64,000 bases of DNA, taken from assembly GCA_022605955.1 (NCBI GenBank), contig JAKCOZ010000008.1, positions 27,219,083 through 27,283,082 of the forward strand, in the 5' to 3' direction. The translations under genes were made by a program, and so were the position numbers. This document shows positions 38,251 through 52,000 of this stretch, piece after piece (positions within the stretch are counted from its first letter, which is position 1; the number at the start of each line of letters is the position of its first letter). The notes under the pieces are model-generated. The model saw only the letters and a list, made by a program, of their open reading frames with translations, made no database searches and had not been told where the DNA came from. The DNA comes from Rallus limicola (lineage: Eukaryota > Chordata > Aves > Gruiformes > Rallidae).

Positions 38251-41200
38251 CTGCAGGGAGTCCCGTCGAGCCGCTGAGAAGCTGACAGCTGGTCTCTCTC
38301 CGAGTTCTTTAGTGGTGGTTAGAAAAGTGATGCAGTTTCTGGGTTTGTTTGCTTTGTTGTTGTTCCTTCGGGTTTTTTCAAGGTCTCGATTCAGAGCAAA
38401 AGTCTCCTGGGCATTTTTTGTGCATGTGCTGGGTCTGACCTGTTCTCAGGGAGCTTTAACATAGGTATTAATTCTTCATGAGAAGACAGAGCCCCACCAT
38501 AGCCCACACCCTACACCTCAGTCGTGTCGTCTTTTGTCTGTTTTCTGCTGAGCTCTGGCTAGCATGAGTAAATTTTTTCCTAGGCATGGCTAGATTCCTT
38601 AATAGCCCCAGCATCAAAATTGAGTGTTAAAATTGGCTTTGCCTCTCCATATCCTTCCTTACCCTGCTACAAAAGAGATTATAGTAAATAGATAAAGAGT
38701 CCCACCATTTACTGTATTTTTTCCCCTATGTTCTGCATTCTGATTCGCTTTGTTCATTTGTGAACAGATCAGTTGTGACTGTGTGTAGCAGGTCCTGGTA
38801 TTTAACTGATGTATTTGTGTATATTTTGTTTGCAAAGCTAATTATCCTTCCCCCTCTCCTCCCCTCCCCTTTCCTCCCCTCCCCCGGATGCTATGATCAT
38901 TTTACCATTTAATTTTTGTTGTTGTTGTTCCTTAGAGACAGCCAGTGGTGCTGAAAGGAATGGAACTGGGCACTTGTACAACCAAATGGACAGCAGATTA
39001 CTTGAGCCAAGCAGAAGGATCTAAAGAAGTAAAGATTCATGTTTCTGCAGTGCCACAGATGGATTTCCTCAGTAAGAACTTTGTGTATAGGTACTTCATT
39101 CCAAGGCCTCTTGTATTTAAAGCCATGTGCTTGTAACTTTCAGACATACAGTGCATCTGTTTGAAGCTGAGGGTGAGGATATGAAGATACTTTTTGAACA
39201 CTTTATGTATCAAAGTGCTGTCCTTGATTTCCCTGCTTCTTTTCAATCCACAAATATCTCAGTACCCTGAATAAATACTGTGGGGTCAAACGGGGCCTTA
39301 AAGGTGGTGGCATGAAGGAGCATTACAAAGATATTTTGACAGAGCGCTCTCGTAGGAAATTTGAGCCTGGCCTTTGCTGGCATTAATAAAAAACCCCAAA
39401 TGTTACTGAATAGTGCTTGTTTCTGACTCACCATGTGTCTGAACCTCTTGGAATGCTGGCATGTGCAGGCATGCTATTCCACTCTAGTGGGATGTTACTA
39501 ATTAAAACCAAGTGCCTTCCAAAGTTCATTCACATGTGCAGCTCTCAGAATGTTCAAACTACTGGATACCACACGTTTCACCACCTCTTTAATTTTGATG
39601 AGGGTCACATAAACTCTTGATCTCCTCTGAAGCTCCTCTCATGTAGCTGCCAAAAACTTTTCTTCAGAGTTCATTTTATCCCAGTCATTGTGTTGTTCTT
39701 TGAGGGTAAATGACTTTATTTCAGTTGGTGTTGGTTTTCTGTAAGTGGGATCAAGATGTGTTCAGGCTGTGAAACTTTTAAGAAGGCTGGAGCATACGTT
39801 CTGAGTATGAGCGAGCTACAAGTCTCTATGAGCAGAGCCTGTTATTCAGGAGAACAAAGCACGTATATTCTGCTCAATACAGAATGAATTTTTGAATCTT
39901 TGAAATTAGGTTGGACTTGAGTGCCTTTGCCTTATCTCTCTGTATTTCCCTTTCCCCTCTCTATTATGTTTTTTATTATAATATCCCTTACTGTGGGTTC
40001 ACACACAGTTGATGCGGTGTGCTAGTTTTAGTAGGCTTGTAGACAGCCATATGGAGGTGCTCTGGTGGTGCTTCATTATAGCACGTATTAGGACTTTCAC
40101 CTACTTCACTTGAAATTCAAAAAGCTTTGACCCATTCCACAGCAAGTCCCTCAGTCTAACATGAAGGGAGAATAAGTAGAAACAAAAGAATAGAAACACT
40201 AAGGACTTGACATGCAGCTCCATGATTTTAAACTGATGGGTGTGAGAAGCACTGCAGTCCTGCGTGCTCCTACCCTCCTTTGTGTTGGTTCTGGAACTCT
40301 TTCAGCCACGTTACGATGCGCTGCAGGAATCTGAATGTTTTCCTGCAATTTTAGCTTTGCTAGCAGGTTCACCATGAGGTCAGATGGGTGGCAGTGCTAG
40401 TGCAGGGGAGGAGATGGGATGATATGGGGCAGAGCTGCGGCAGCACCAGCATACATCACTTTAAACTGTCATATAGCTGTGCTCTCACTTTCTTCAGTAG
40501 CAAATGTAAATGGGCATGATGAACAGTTCTACTCAAGTTAGAGGTGTTTGTTTCTTTCTTTGTTTTTCCATTGACTTCAGTGGTGCTGTACTTGGCTCTA
40601 ATGAACAAGCCTAAAATGTTTAGAGAAAGGGTCTAAGTACTGTGCGGTCACATTCTGCTAGAAGGGATACCAGGATGATGAAAAATCTTGCTTGGGGATA
40701 GCTTTCTGGAAATTCTGCTGAACTATTTTTAAAACCCCTCTTTTTTTACAGTGAGGGTGGTCAAACAATGGAACAGGTTGCCCAGAGTGGTTATGGAGTC
40801 TACATCCTTAGAGATATGGAAAATCCAATGGGCAGTCTGCTGTGGCTGACCCTGCTCTTGGTGGGGGAGTTGGGCTGGAGGTTCTCCAGAAGTGCCTTCC
40901 AGACTCAGCAGTTACAGCCTCTGTTTGGATAGACATTGGAACAACTTACTAAAGCAGAGAGGTTTGTAAGTGTAGGATTTCTATCTCAGTAGAACTCTTC
41001 AAACATCTACTGCAAATACTGATTAGTCACCAAGTTTAAAAAGAAAAAGAAAACAAAAAAAAAGCAGCGTATTGCAGCTTCAGTTGTGCAAGATACGGTG
41101 AGAGAGCTTAGGATTTTAAACCTGGCATTTAGACCATGAGTTCTTACATTGATTCATTGTGAAAATTTAAATATTTGTATTTCAGAACACTGCCTTTTGA

Positions 41201-44200
41201 TGAATTTGTACAAAGAGCAGCTGAAGTCAAACACAAAGAGTACTTTCTTTCTGAGGTAATTCCCTTAGTGCCACAATTTCTTCTATTGGTTGTTTTGCCA
41301 GTATATGGAGGGGAAAATGATTAATTGTAATTTAAAGTCTTACTCCAGTAAAGCATTTGATGTTAGATTTAACTGTTTTGTGTGGCTTGGAGCCAAGGGA
41401 AAAAATGTGGAGAGAAGATAATTTTCCTTGGAAGTTGCTTTGTATTTACAGAGTGTGGTTAACTTGGTGGTCCTGTTTCTGCTAACAAATCTGCTTACAT
41501 GAGCAAAAATTCCAGCATAAAATTGAGGGAATCAAACCTTGCTTTAGAATAGTAACTGTATCATGTGCACATCTTGCAAGAAAATGTTATGAAGATATTT
41601 TAGAGTTTGATTACATCTGCTAAACAAAATACAAATACAAAACATAATTTGTGAGTAGCAAACATGTGGCGATCTTGACATATCAGTGCTCAAACCAGGG
41701 ACTTTTCAGGTAACTGTGATTAGCAAGCAAACAGTTTTGAATGCAGAAAGCTTTTCACCTTCTGTGCAACCCAGGGCGCTGTAGGTTTTGAAGCTAACTG
41801 AAATAACTTCCTGCATGATGATGAACTTGTTACAATCTGCAATTTGCTTTGAATCCATTCAGTAACAGCAATGCTGAAGCAGTTGACTTCTACTCTCGGT
41901 TAACATATACTTCCCATTTCTTGAGATGATCAGCAGGGAGTGGTAAAGGCAGTACAAAAAATATCTGAATTTGTAAATGCTATTTATTTGTACCATATTT
42001 AATTAAGCATTAGATTAATGAGTGAATACAGGGTCTTTGTTGAAGTGCATAATTCTTATTAAAAAAAAACCCAAACAGTCCCAAAACATTTCTCTCTTTT
42101 GTGTTCTTTTCAGGATGAAAAGTACTATTTGCGATCAGTGGGTGAAGATGCTCGAAAGGTGAGGTACTTGAGATCACACGTCTAATATTGAAAAGTTGTA
42201 GTTTAGGAATGGTTTTAAAAGCCTGATCTCATCTTCTGGCTGCATAGTACAGGCATACAATTTATTTATGGTTACTTGGCCTGTGAATCTGACTGAATTT
42301 AGGTTAGAATATTTTAACCCAATTGTTTAAAATAGTTGCTGTTACACAAGATCACTGAGAAGTTCACTCCTCACCTCCCACCATTTAGCTTTTGTTGTAA
42401 ATGAATATCAAAGCATTTCTGATCTCTCACTCCTTCGGTGTGATTTCTAGAAGTCATGGTTCAAAGCGCATCTCTGGCTTCTCTTATTAAAGTTGACGCT
42501 CAGATGGTGACCACCAAAAAGCATTACTGCACCAGTGCTGAAGTGGTGGCTCCATGTTTCATCTGCTGGGAAATGATAGTGAAGTGCTGCCTTATTTTAA
42601 TGTGCATATAGGTTTCCCTAAGAGATATGTTCTTGTTCTTTCAGGATGTTGCAGATATGCGGAAGCAGTTTCCTACTTTGGCACAAGATGTTCAGATTCC
42701 AGAGTATTTTGAGAAGGAACAGTTCTTCTCTAGCGTCTTCCGCATCAGCTCAGCTGGGTTACAGTTATGGACACATTATGATGTAGGTAATACATGTGCC
42801 TAGTACAAAGTGTTGCAGATGGCATTACAGAGTTAAGATATTAAAGTACAGATCTCTGACTAAGATTCTGACAAATTTCACATGTTTTGAAATACTGAAA
42901 TGAATCATATTCAGTGGCAGAGTGAATTTTAAATAGATGTATCATACAGACATAGTACCTGTTACATCTAATTCTGTTCTTATAAGATTAGATGTTTGAT
43001 TTTGGGTTGGGGCCTTTTAGTGTTTTTAGTTTCAGTTAAAAATCTGAAATGTGGTAACTTTCAACACATTCAATTTCAATATTACCTTATTTTTTTGTAT
43101 ACTAATGGTAATTGTACAGTGGTTTGGGCGGTCTGTTTCTGCAATGCAGTAGATTCCACATATGATTGTCTTCTAATGTTGTGCAGTGTTATTCTGATTA
43201 AATTTATCAATAAGAAAAACAGGCTTTTGCATGATAGTTAGGAAAAAGAATCCTTCATCAATAGAAAGTCATGAAAATAAGGCACAGGTAACTTTGAAAA
43301 AGCATTCCAAATATTTTTTTATTATATTTTGCTGGTTTATACATTTGTTTTTTGATATGGTCCAACGTGGTTCCTATTTGAGGAAAAACACAAAGTTGTT
43401 GGAAAGCAGTGGTGTGTTTCCAAACCTACTGTGTCAAGAATGTGCAGCTAAGGAATCAAGTAACTCACATTCTTGAGTTTTTAGTTTAACTATATGGGGA
43501 AACATTCCTAGCTAATTCTTAACACATGAAGATTTTAATAATTCTCTTTTTGTTGAGCTGATGATGTTTCAGATTACTTACAGGCTATGCCTTAGTTCTT
43601 AGCTCTTGGCTGACATGTCTCTTACTGTGCTCGTTCCAGGTAATGGATAACTTCTTAATCCAAGTAACAGGGAAAAAACGAGTTGTTTTGTTTAGTCCTC
43701 GAGATGCACCATATTTATATTTATCAGGTATGTATGTCACATGCATCTAGTTCAGAGTTTGGTGACCGTAGTTGCCTTTCCAGCCCACAAGTGTTGCACT
43801 GTAGCAAAAAAAAAAAAATCAGACAGCTTGAAATAAAATAAGTGATTTGGTCCTGTAACTCTGATGCTGTGTGCTTTAGCCAAAGCTGATGGTTTCACTG
43901 GGTTTTTTTAGCCAAAGCTGATGTTTTTTTGCAGATTGGCAAAGGGGCACAGGAACTTTGCCAGGGTTTTTTTTTTCAGCATCTAGCTGTGGAGGTGTAC
44001 AGTGCTCTGCCTGGATACAAAATGGTGTTTTAAATGTCAGGGAGTGGTTTTCAGAATTGCAAGGAGAGTTACAGGAGAAGTATAGACAACAGAAGAACAC
44101 ATCTCCTCAGTATCTGAGGAATGCCACCAGGTTTGCCTGGTTTTCAGAATAGTTACAGAACAATAAATCAGTATCAAAGTTGATTCTATAACTGCCATTT

Positions 44201-46360
44201 CCAGCCATTTGATAATGCTTTGGGCTTATGTGGAAGATTACTATTAATTATTTCTGAAAACGTTTATTCATTATTTCTGAAAACTTTCCCAGGCACTAAG
44301 TCAAAGGTGCTGGATGTGGACAACCCAGACTTAGAGAAGTATCCCCTCTTTGTGAAAGCCAAGCGCTATCAGTGTTTTCTGGAAGCAGGAGATGTGTTGT
44401 TTATTCCAGGTAAGTAACAAATGCATCTGGACTATGTTGTGTGTTTGAACAGCTTTGTTTGCAATTTCTCACACCCAGGGATGGTCAGAAGCATTTCTGT
44501 GTTACAAGTAGGAGCATCTAAAGATGTTGGCAAATCTTGTCTACTTCCAATGGTACTAATTAGCCTAATAAGAAGTGTTATTCTATCTACCTACAAATCC
44601 TGCCTTCCCTCAGGATTACACTGTATGCTTCTGAATTTGTGTTTTAATAGATTAGAATTATAGAAACAATTTGTGAAACATGAAGTTACCTCAGTGACTT
44701 TCCTAGTGACAGACCTTGAGTGAATTTCTATTCATCTGTAGCTCTGGCATTGAAGAACTGTGAGGCATGAGATTTGATGAGAATTATGGATGATAGAGAA
44801 ATTTACAATTACCTTTATAATGCCCTTTGGGGACTGGAAAGGCCAGTCCTAACCTCTTTCTTGGACAAGCAGAAAATGCAAAGCTGCTTCCTGGGCTAGA
44901 TGACAATCCTGGAGATCAGGGAAAGGCATTTGAATTAATCCTATTGAACTATTCCTATTTGTTAATAAATGTTTATTTTAACTCGTCACAAGCTTGTGGC
45001 AGATAGGGATTCTGTTCCTTTGCATGTTACCTGGGCAATACAAACAGGCTGGTAAACAAGAAGGCAGTAGGATTTTAGGAAGATTTAATATAGACTCTTA
45101 GCCTTGGACTCGTTACTTAATTTTGAACTTACCATTTATTTTTCTAAAGAAACTTGGGGTTGCAGTGAGTGAAAGATATGTCATGCTGTTCCTAATGTCA
45201 GCACACATGATTTTTATTCTGCTCTATGCTAAAAATACAGATACCAGTTTGTCTTTGCCAGAAGGTGTGCTGGTCCAGACTTAAGACACACTCTGCGCTT
45301 TTAAGCATGCCTGGGGAGTATAGGGATTTTTGAGTCTGGAGCAAGGTTCTAGCTTTGTCAGCATTCTGGAATGCTTATCACTGAAAAAAGGCAATGCTCC
45401 TTGAGAAATGTGTGTGGCTGTTAGAGAGAAGGTAGAAGCAGCCCCTCTTCTTAACCGCAAAGAAACTTCTTGTTTGTTTCTTAGAATAAACCTTTCTGTG
45501 TCTTCAAGCACATACAACTAAGCTGCAGTAAGCACAGCATTCAGCCTTCTAGCTGAAACAAATAGGGTAAATATACCATACTGAACTTATTTATAAAGTG
45601 TACTATGAGGCAGAAGTATCTTTGCTTCCTTACCACAGCCATGATGTTTCAATTGAAAAGCCTCATGATTTCATTGTGAAAACAGTAGGAGCTTGCATGT
45701 GTGACCTGATGGATGCTGGTGGCTTAACATTAACGCTGGGACAATCTGTTAGGGACTAAATCTATAAAAATAAGATACCTGCATTCAGAGTAGAGTGAGG
45801 TGGACAGGAAATAGATCATATTTTCATCCTACACATAGAATTTGCTTACATTAGATTATCTCCTCATACTTCAGCAATTGTTACTTTTCTGTGAAGTTAT
45901 GGTTTGACATAAACATTGTGAAGAACTTACTAAATTTAGCACACTGCAATAAATTCAGGGATGAATAACTATAAACGAACAAAAAAAACAGTAGCTGAGG
46001 CTTTTCCTCAGCTAGGTTTAGTTGGGGCCATTCTGACACTTGTTATGAGTCACATGGAAGTTTCAGAAAGTAAATTTCATTTTAGGTATTACTCTTTCTA
46101 CAGCTTTGTGGTTCCACAATGTAATTTCTGAGGAATTTGGAGTGGCACTGAATGTCTTTTGGAAGCACCTTCCTGCCGGGTCCTACGATAAGACTGATAC
46201 TTATGGAAATAAAGATCCCACTGCAGCCTCCAGAGCTATACAGATCTTGGACAGGGCCTTGAAAACACTTGAAGAACTACCTGAGGAATATAGGGATTTT
46301 TATGCTCGGAGAATGGTGTTACGCATCCAAGAAAAAGCCTATAGGAATGATGATGGATAA
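37908..46360 (+). CDS. TYW5: TYW5, tRNA wybutosine hydroxylase (JmjC)
   Basis: Fe(II)/2-oxoglutarate dioxygenase that hydroxylates the wybutosine precursor at G37 of tRNA-Phe (family knowledge, EC 1.14.11.42). Eight exons: 37,908-37,994; 38,936-39,090; 41,186-41,255; 42,114-42,158; 42,645-42,782; 43,640-43,727; 44,293-44,409; 46,104-46,360. Introns are GT-AG and phases agree, giving 957 nt and 318 aa (human 315). The JmjC iron ligands are visible: H163 and D165 in THYDV, and H238 in ALWFHNV. K178, in [11 protein letters not shown], matches the human 2-oxoglutarate-binding Lys if the offset of 3 holds. The C-terminal helix segment [19 protein letters not shown] is also conserved. The start has a strong context (GCCATGG). 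ATTAAA at 46,460-46,465 is a probable poly(A) signal. Confidence 0.97.
38847..38885 (-). repeat. Polypurine/polypyrimidine tract, G4-forming
   Basis: The plus strand is pure C/T with five C-runs of 4-5 (38,850-38,854, 38,861-38,864, 38,866-38,869, 38,876-38,879, 38,881-38,885), so the minus strand fits a G-quadruplex pattern with short loops. It ends about 50 bp before TYW5 exon 2 and is followed by a GTT repeat. Confidence 0.8.
40748..40925 (+). mobile_element. CR1 fragment in TYW5 intron 2
   Basis: GTGAGGGTGGTCAAACAATG followed by GGAACAGGTTGCCCAGAG is the conserved C-terminal/3' region of CR1 ORF2. About 180 bp can be followed to the GGAGTTGGGCTGGAGG region. It has the same orientation as TYW5. 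Confidence 0.8.
43875..43933. repeat. 17-bp direct repeat, period 42 bp
   Basis: TTTAGCCAAAGCTGATG is at 43,875-43,891 and again at 43,917-43,933, in TYW5 intron 6. It looks like a local duplication. Confidence 0.85.
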
Positions 46361-46459
46361 ACTACTTTCACGGGAGCTTGCTGAATTGCAGGATGTTAGA
46401 GAATCTTAGGTTAATACAGAAACTTACCCATGTGCACATACACCTTTTCTGTAAGACTA

Positions 46460-46465
46460 ATTAAA
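46460..46465 (+). terminator. Probable TYW5 poly(A) signal (ATTAAA)
   Basis: ATTAAA variant signal about 100 bp after the TYW5 stop codon, followed by a T-rich stretch at about 46,510. No canonical AATAAA was noticed nearby. Confidence 0.5.
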
Positions 46466-48489
46466 AATATGTTTATAAGCTGTTATAGATTAATGTTTAT
46501 ATTGTAGATTTTTTTTTTCCTTGGCTTTTTTCATGTGCAGAAGTGCACAATCAGCTTGATCTGAGGTGGTCTCTCTTCTGCGATGAGGTGTACGTGTGCA
46601 GCGCCTGCGCTCACAACTCTACTTTTTTTGGAGTCTTCTGCTTAAATTTTTCTGAGCAAACATTATTGTGTCTGGGCAGGGCTGGCAGCTGTAGGCCGAG
46701 AGGTAACTACACATCTTCTTGAATCCCCACCTCGTTTGTTAAAGTTTTGGAAAACCATAGTGGTTTCTGAGGCCTGAGAAAGCCATCAGTGGTGGTTCTA
46801 CGGGTGATGGGGCTTTTTGAGTAAGCCAACTAGTTAACTGTGGGGAGTTTCTGCTCCCTCTTGTGGTGAAACAGAGTGAGCACGGGAAGAAGCAAAAACT
46901 GATCACCTGAGGTTCAGTTTGTGCAGTTTAACTGTAAGGTCAGTGATTTACCCCTTCCCTAGCTGAGTAAGGCACTGTGCAGGAAGTGTTTGCCACTGCC
47001 CCGGTGCAGTCGGGCAGCGCTGCTGTTTCTGCAGCTGCAGAATGCTTGCAACTGCTGTGTTGCAAAGCCATCCAGCCATGGTGCAAGAACCTGAAACCAA
47101 GTTCATTGTTCTGGAGTAGCTATAGAATCTAGTGGGAGGAGTGGAGATGCATGACAGTGCCATGAGAAAGGGGGCTGCATCGCACCTTTTTGGGGGGAGC
47201 CTGTTGTAGAGGCATTGCAGACATACTTTTTGGCAGATTGGGGTGTTTACAAGCCTAGTGAAATAGGTATTTCACAGAAAATAGAGGTTGTCACTGTCCC
47301 TTTGAAGTCCCTCTGACGTCATTACTTGTGCTGTTTGGGGAACGCAGCATTTATCTGACATTTAGCCTGTAACTTCCAGCAGTGCTCTTTGAACACTAAC
47401 TTTTCAAAAGCTCTTAGACTGAATAGCTGCGTAGCATTAATGTAAGTGCTCCACTTGCAGCACTGTGCCGATGTTATCCCACTAAACCTGTTCTTCTTGG
47501 CAGTTCCAGGCAGTGAAAATAGTCTGCTACCATGTGAACGGGCACCCAGCCATCTTAATGAATAGGCATGAATGGAACCAGCCAAGCGATTCTGATGGGC
47601 ACCATTGTATGTTCTGAGGGTAGAATTCAAATTTGGGATCACAAATAGGTCTCCCAAATTTTTTTGTTTGATAAGAAACAAGGATCGCTTGTGCATACTG
47701 CTGAGCCAGAATCCTGTGTCTGTGAGGCTGGGGAAGCCTCTTGGCTTTGTTGGACCGGTGATGTCCAGGGCCTCAACTTAGTAATTCTGCAGAGGTGCTC
47801 AGAGCATGTGTGTTGGAACTAAAGGCAGAGGCTCAGAGAGCCTGTGGGGCTAGACAGAGCTCTGCTCCAGTGTTGTGCCTGCACAGCTTGCTCTTAAATC
47901 TAAGCAGCAGCAGTTTCTCTGTATGCAAGTACAGAGAAGTAACATGCCAATCCCTCATTCTGCTGCCTCTTTGTTCTCCATTCCCAAAAGAGAGCTGCTA
48001 GCTTGCTGTTCCCACACCCCCTCATCACTCAAGTATAAATAAGGAAAGCTTCGTGGAGCAGCAGTTGGTGTACAAGCAGTCTGCTTACTCCTGGGCTTGT
48101 GAGAAGTACCTGTTGTGTGAGGGAGGGATTTTTGTGGATTCTGCTAGGCAGTGACGTACCTAAAAATGTGGCTCACAACACCAGAGCGCACACATTCCAA
48201 ATCTTTCCGTGTTCTTCAACTTCTCTCCTACATGAACTGATAAGACCCCATGTCATTTAAAATAAGCTTTCAAGGTAAATGGATTAGGTACGCTCTAACC
48301 TCAGTGCTTCAACTTCTGGTCTGTATTAGACAGTAAGTATTTATCTGCAGTGATGAAGTAGCAGTTTAGGAAAGACAGCATTGTAAGAAGTACTGTAACA
48401 GCAATGGAGAAACAGGTGACTTTTTTTTCGGTAAGTAGCTCAAAAAGAACCTGCTGGAAAAAATGGAGTGTGTGACCATGCACAGCCCT

Positions 48490-48600
48490 TTTACAGAACC
48501 ACAGGCTGGTTTGGGTTGGAAGAGACCTTAAGGTCATGTATTTCCAACCCTCCTGCCATGAATATCCACAGCTGTAACATCCTACCTCTTGAACTGACTT
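48490..48600 (-). mobile_element. CR1 3'-end fragment
   Basis: The plus strand reads ACAGGCTGGTTTGGGTTGGA then AGAGACCTTAAGGTCATG and CCAACCCTCCTGCCATG, the reverse complement of the typical CR1 3' UTR. The terminal ATTCTATGA tail is degraded. Confidence 0.85.
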
Positions 48601-48725
48601 AGTAGTCTCATTTAAAATAATTTCTATGACTAAATACATAGCACTCCTGTTATCTCTACCAGCAGCAACGTTGATTTAGTAACAGCTCACCATAAAGCCC
48701 CTGTGCTGTCAGAAGGGATGCAGCA

Positions 48726-48756
48726 GGATGTTATCAAGGGGATAACATCCCCTTGA
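48726..48756. repeat. Two overlapping, mutually exclusive hairpins
   Basis: GGATGTTATC (48,726-48,735) pairs with GATAACATCC (48,741-48,750). TCAAGGGGA (48,734-48,742) pairs with TCCCCTTGA (48,748-48,756). Both stems are perfect and share bases, so only one can form at a time. Confidence 0.75.
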
Positions 48757-49020
48757 CAGCAACGTGCTAAGACTTGGACCCATAATCACCTTTCAGAACT
48801 AGGGGCTGGTACTGATTTATGCAGCAGCATTTACAGAGATGTGATTATATTAGTCCTAAATAGGAAGGAGGTTATCAAAGCTTCTGGTACTTAAGATGCA
48901 CCCAAAATAAAATAATTCAAGTCATACACAATCTGGACAATTTCACAGAATCAAGCCTTGTTTCAAAGGAATTTTAACAGGCACAGCTTAAAACGTTATA
49001 GCATTTCTCAAAATCTGAAG

Positions 49021-52000
49021 AATGTCTTTATTGTACAAGAAAGAAGCATGTAACATAAATAATAACAAGGTATTACATACTAAGTCATACTAAAAACGGT
49101 AATGTAGCTCACTCCAATCAAACAGAAGATCTTGGACTAAACTACTGTAATCATGAGAATCACTTAACTTCAGGCATTTACATCTAAGCATATTAAAAAC
49201 CGCCTTTACAGTCAGCATGGAAAACCAGGCATATACAAACCATGACCCATTTCACCCCACCACAGAAATGTTGGCACCCTGGTGCACTTCATGCCAGCTT
49301 GCCCATCTATGTGAGATGCCAGGAAGCTGTTTTAGAATTACAGATGCTGACCACACAAATACAAAGCCTCCTTGAAGAAAAGCTACCAAATAACTGATTA
49401 TTTTTTAAACTAGGTCTCCACAAACACCGTATGAAGCTTAATCCACAAACTTTAACTGCACATTCCTCCTTTAATGGTTTTACATGCACATCAAAGTGAC
49501 TGCACTCATTGGAAAGTTTATTTTCTACATTGTTTGCAAAGTTTATTTTTAGCATGCACTGCAGTGAATGACAGAGGCACATTCCAACAGAGCACTACAA
49601 CTGTCGAGAGAATGAAAAGCAACCAGTCGGCTTTCCCTCTGCAACATGAGGTCTCAGGACAAGATTAGTTGTACAACACAGCGCTTATTCTTCACATCAT
49701 CACAGCCATGCTCCAGCCTGCTTTATTCAACGGTTATTTTAAGTGGCCTCCATCAAAAAGGTTAGTAGTATTTTCAAAGGACAGCCATCCAGAAACTTCT
49801 GGAGACAATGGAAATACTTTAACAGCTGTTTGCAAAAGCATCTGACAACCTACTCCTGCTCTGGCTGGCACAGAAGTGTTTAGAAATTGGTCTGTGAGTG
49901 CAGCGCTATTGGATAGGGCAAGCTTTAGCTTACCTGAGCTAGCCTGGCCAGTCTGCAACTGAGAAGGAGCAAGATCAGTGGTACGTGTGTGTGGGGAGGG
50001 TAGTTTATTTTTAATTTTTTTTTTATAAGTGGATAATTAAAGATACTTCAAGCAATTTGTTGCCTTCCTGTTAAAATCACTTTGTTAGGTGATCCATATT
50101 TCCTTTACAGAAAAAAAAGTCTTTGCATCCACTGCAAGTATTATCAAAAGGGCCAAACCCCCAGAAATAGCCTTCTTTGGAACACACAAACATTGTGGTA
50201 AGCCCATTAAGAAGGTAAATCAATGGATAGGGTTGAACAAAGCCTTCAGAAAGATCTTAAAAGCCACCACTTTCTAAAAGTAGATGGAACTTGATTTCAG
50301 ATTCTTTTGTAAAATGTTAGAATAGGTTTGCATGTTGCATTTTTCTCCACCATTCTGAAATTATTTCCCCTGTTGATCAACTAGGTACATGAGTCTAACT
50401 GTTATTAGCAATAGTGTCTACCTTCACATTGTAAAGTACACACTGTGTGCATAATCCCACTACCCTGAGTATTCTGAGTAGTAAGGAAATTTGTGAAGAG
50501 TTCAACACACTTGCCTCATTCTTCGGTGATCTCTAAAATGAGTGCAACCTCTGCAAGGGTTGTGAAAATAGAGTCTACAGTGAACCTTGTAAACTTTACT
50601 CATGCCAACAGAATAAAGATGATGCAGGATTTTCCTTCCATGGTGTTAAGAGTCATAGGAAGCAAGAAGCAAGGGGAACATGCTGCTAAACTACTAACAC
50701 AGGAACTAATCTGAATTAAGTACCTTTTTCAGAACTGAGCCACATTTGTTTGTGTAATCTTCACAGAGTTTTGCCAACTTGCTTTCACATTCCTACACTT
50801 CCAGGAAATTAAAAATCACTTCAAGTGACTGGTTCTTTGTTGAAGCTGCAGTTGTCTTTAAGAGTGATTCCAAGATGTATTTGTTCATAAAAGGAAAAAA
50901 ATGAAGTTACTTTAAAACAGTAGAAAAGTTCTACCACTACACTCACATGGCCATCTTTCAGTAATTCTTTCTGAAGAACATTCTGGTTTTGGGGCTGAAC
51001 TAGATTACACCTTCTGGATCTCATTTGTCTGGCTTTGTATTTAATCAGAGCTGTGAATTTTTTTCTGTAAGAAAAATGAGGTTTGTAAAGAAGATTTCTG
51101 AGTGGCTCTCAAAGCAACTACTGCGATAGATTTAAAGGAGGTGGTAAGTTCTAAAAACCGAAGCATTTTGAAACAGTTACAGTCAACACAGTCTAAATAA
51201 TTTTATGCAAGTTGTTATGCGTTATGTACTTAATGTCTTGTTTTTAGATTGCTGTCAGTGCAGCAATTATCGAGTCCAAGGCTGGCATGAAGAGAATTCT
51301 TGACTGGAAAATACAGGTCTCACTGCTGGTCCTTATAGAACTTAGGAAAAGCAACAGCAAGGTATGTTGAAACAGCAATAAGCTTAAACCCTTATTGACA
51401 TTCTTGGTCACTTAACATAGCTATGTCAAAATTCTCAAGCCACAGGCTGAAATGGCTGTTCACTAGGAGAGAGCATACAAGGAGTTACTCCAACTTTATG
51501 ATGACAGAAAAGGCAAGGAGCACTTGAGGAAAAAAATAGGTTGGCACTATTATTCCAAAGGTAGATATTTGTGACTTTGTTTCTATTAGGAAAAGTGTTA
51601 CAAAACTGTAAGATTTCATTAACTAAGGAAAACAGTTTTCACCAAAATCTATAACTAAGATTGTTCTAGCAATCACAATTTTCTTTAAGCTAAAATGCTA
51701 ACACTGATGCCTGTTACTGATGAAGACCATAGCTTTTAGCCCTGGAAGCTACTAAATTGAAGTTTCCAGACATCTGAAAGTCTTGAGTACTTTAAACTCC
51801 CACTAAAGGCAGTACATGGTGTCAAGACACCCAGGACGAAAAATTTTGCCAACAGGTTGAGAATAAACATTCTCATTTAACAAAAAGAACACATATATGA
51901 CAGTGCTTAATTTTTCCAGGAATAAATTAACTACATCTGTTGTGGGTATGGGGTCCCAGTCTTCCTCTCTAAGCTACTGAAATTCATATATAGTATCTAT

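Larger units (their letters stand above)
46361..49020. other. TYW5 3' UTR and TYW5-C2orf69 intergenic DNA
   Basis: The first 100 bp are TYW5 3' UTR up to ATTAAA (46,460). After that no gene is recognised. The stretch holds a CR1 3' relic (48,490-48,600) and overlapping hairpins (48,726-48,756). A 124-codon minus frame at 47,322-47,696 resembles nothing I know. Confidence 0.5.

Noticed and set aside
47322..47696. 124-codon minus-strand ORF between TYW5 and C2orf69
   Set aside because: No recognisable family, no start context or splice partners; most likely chance.
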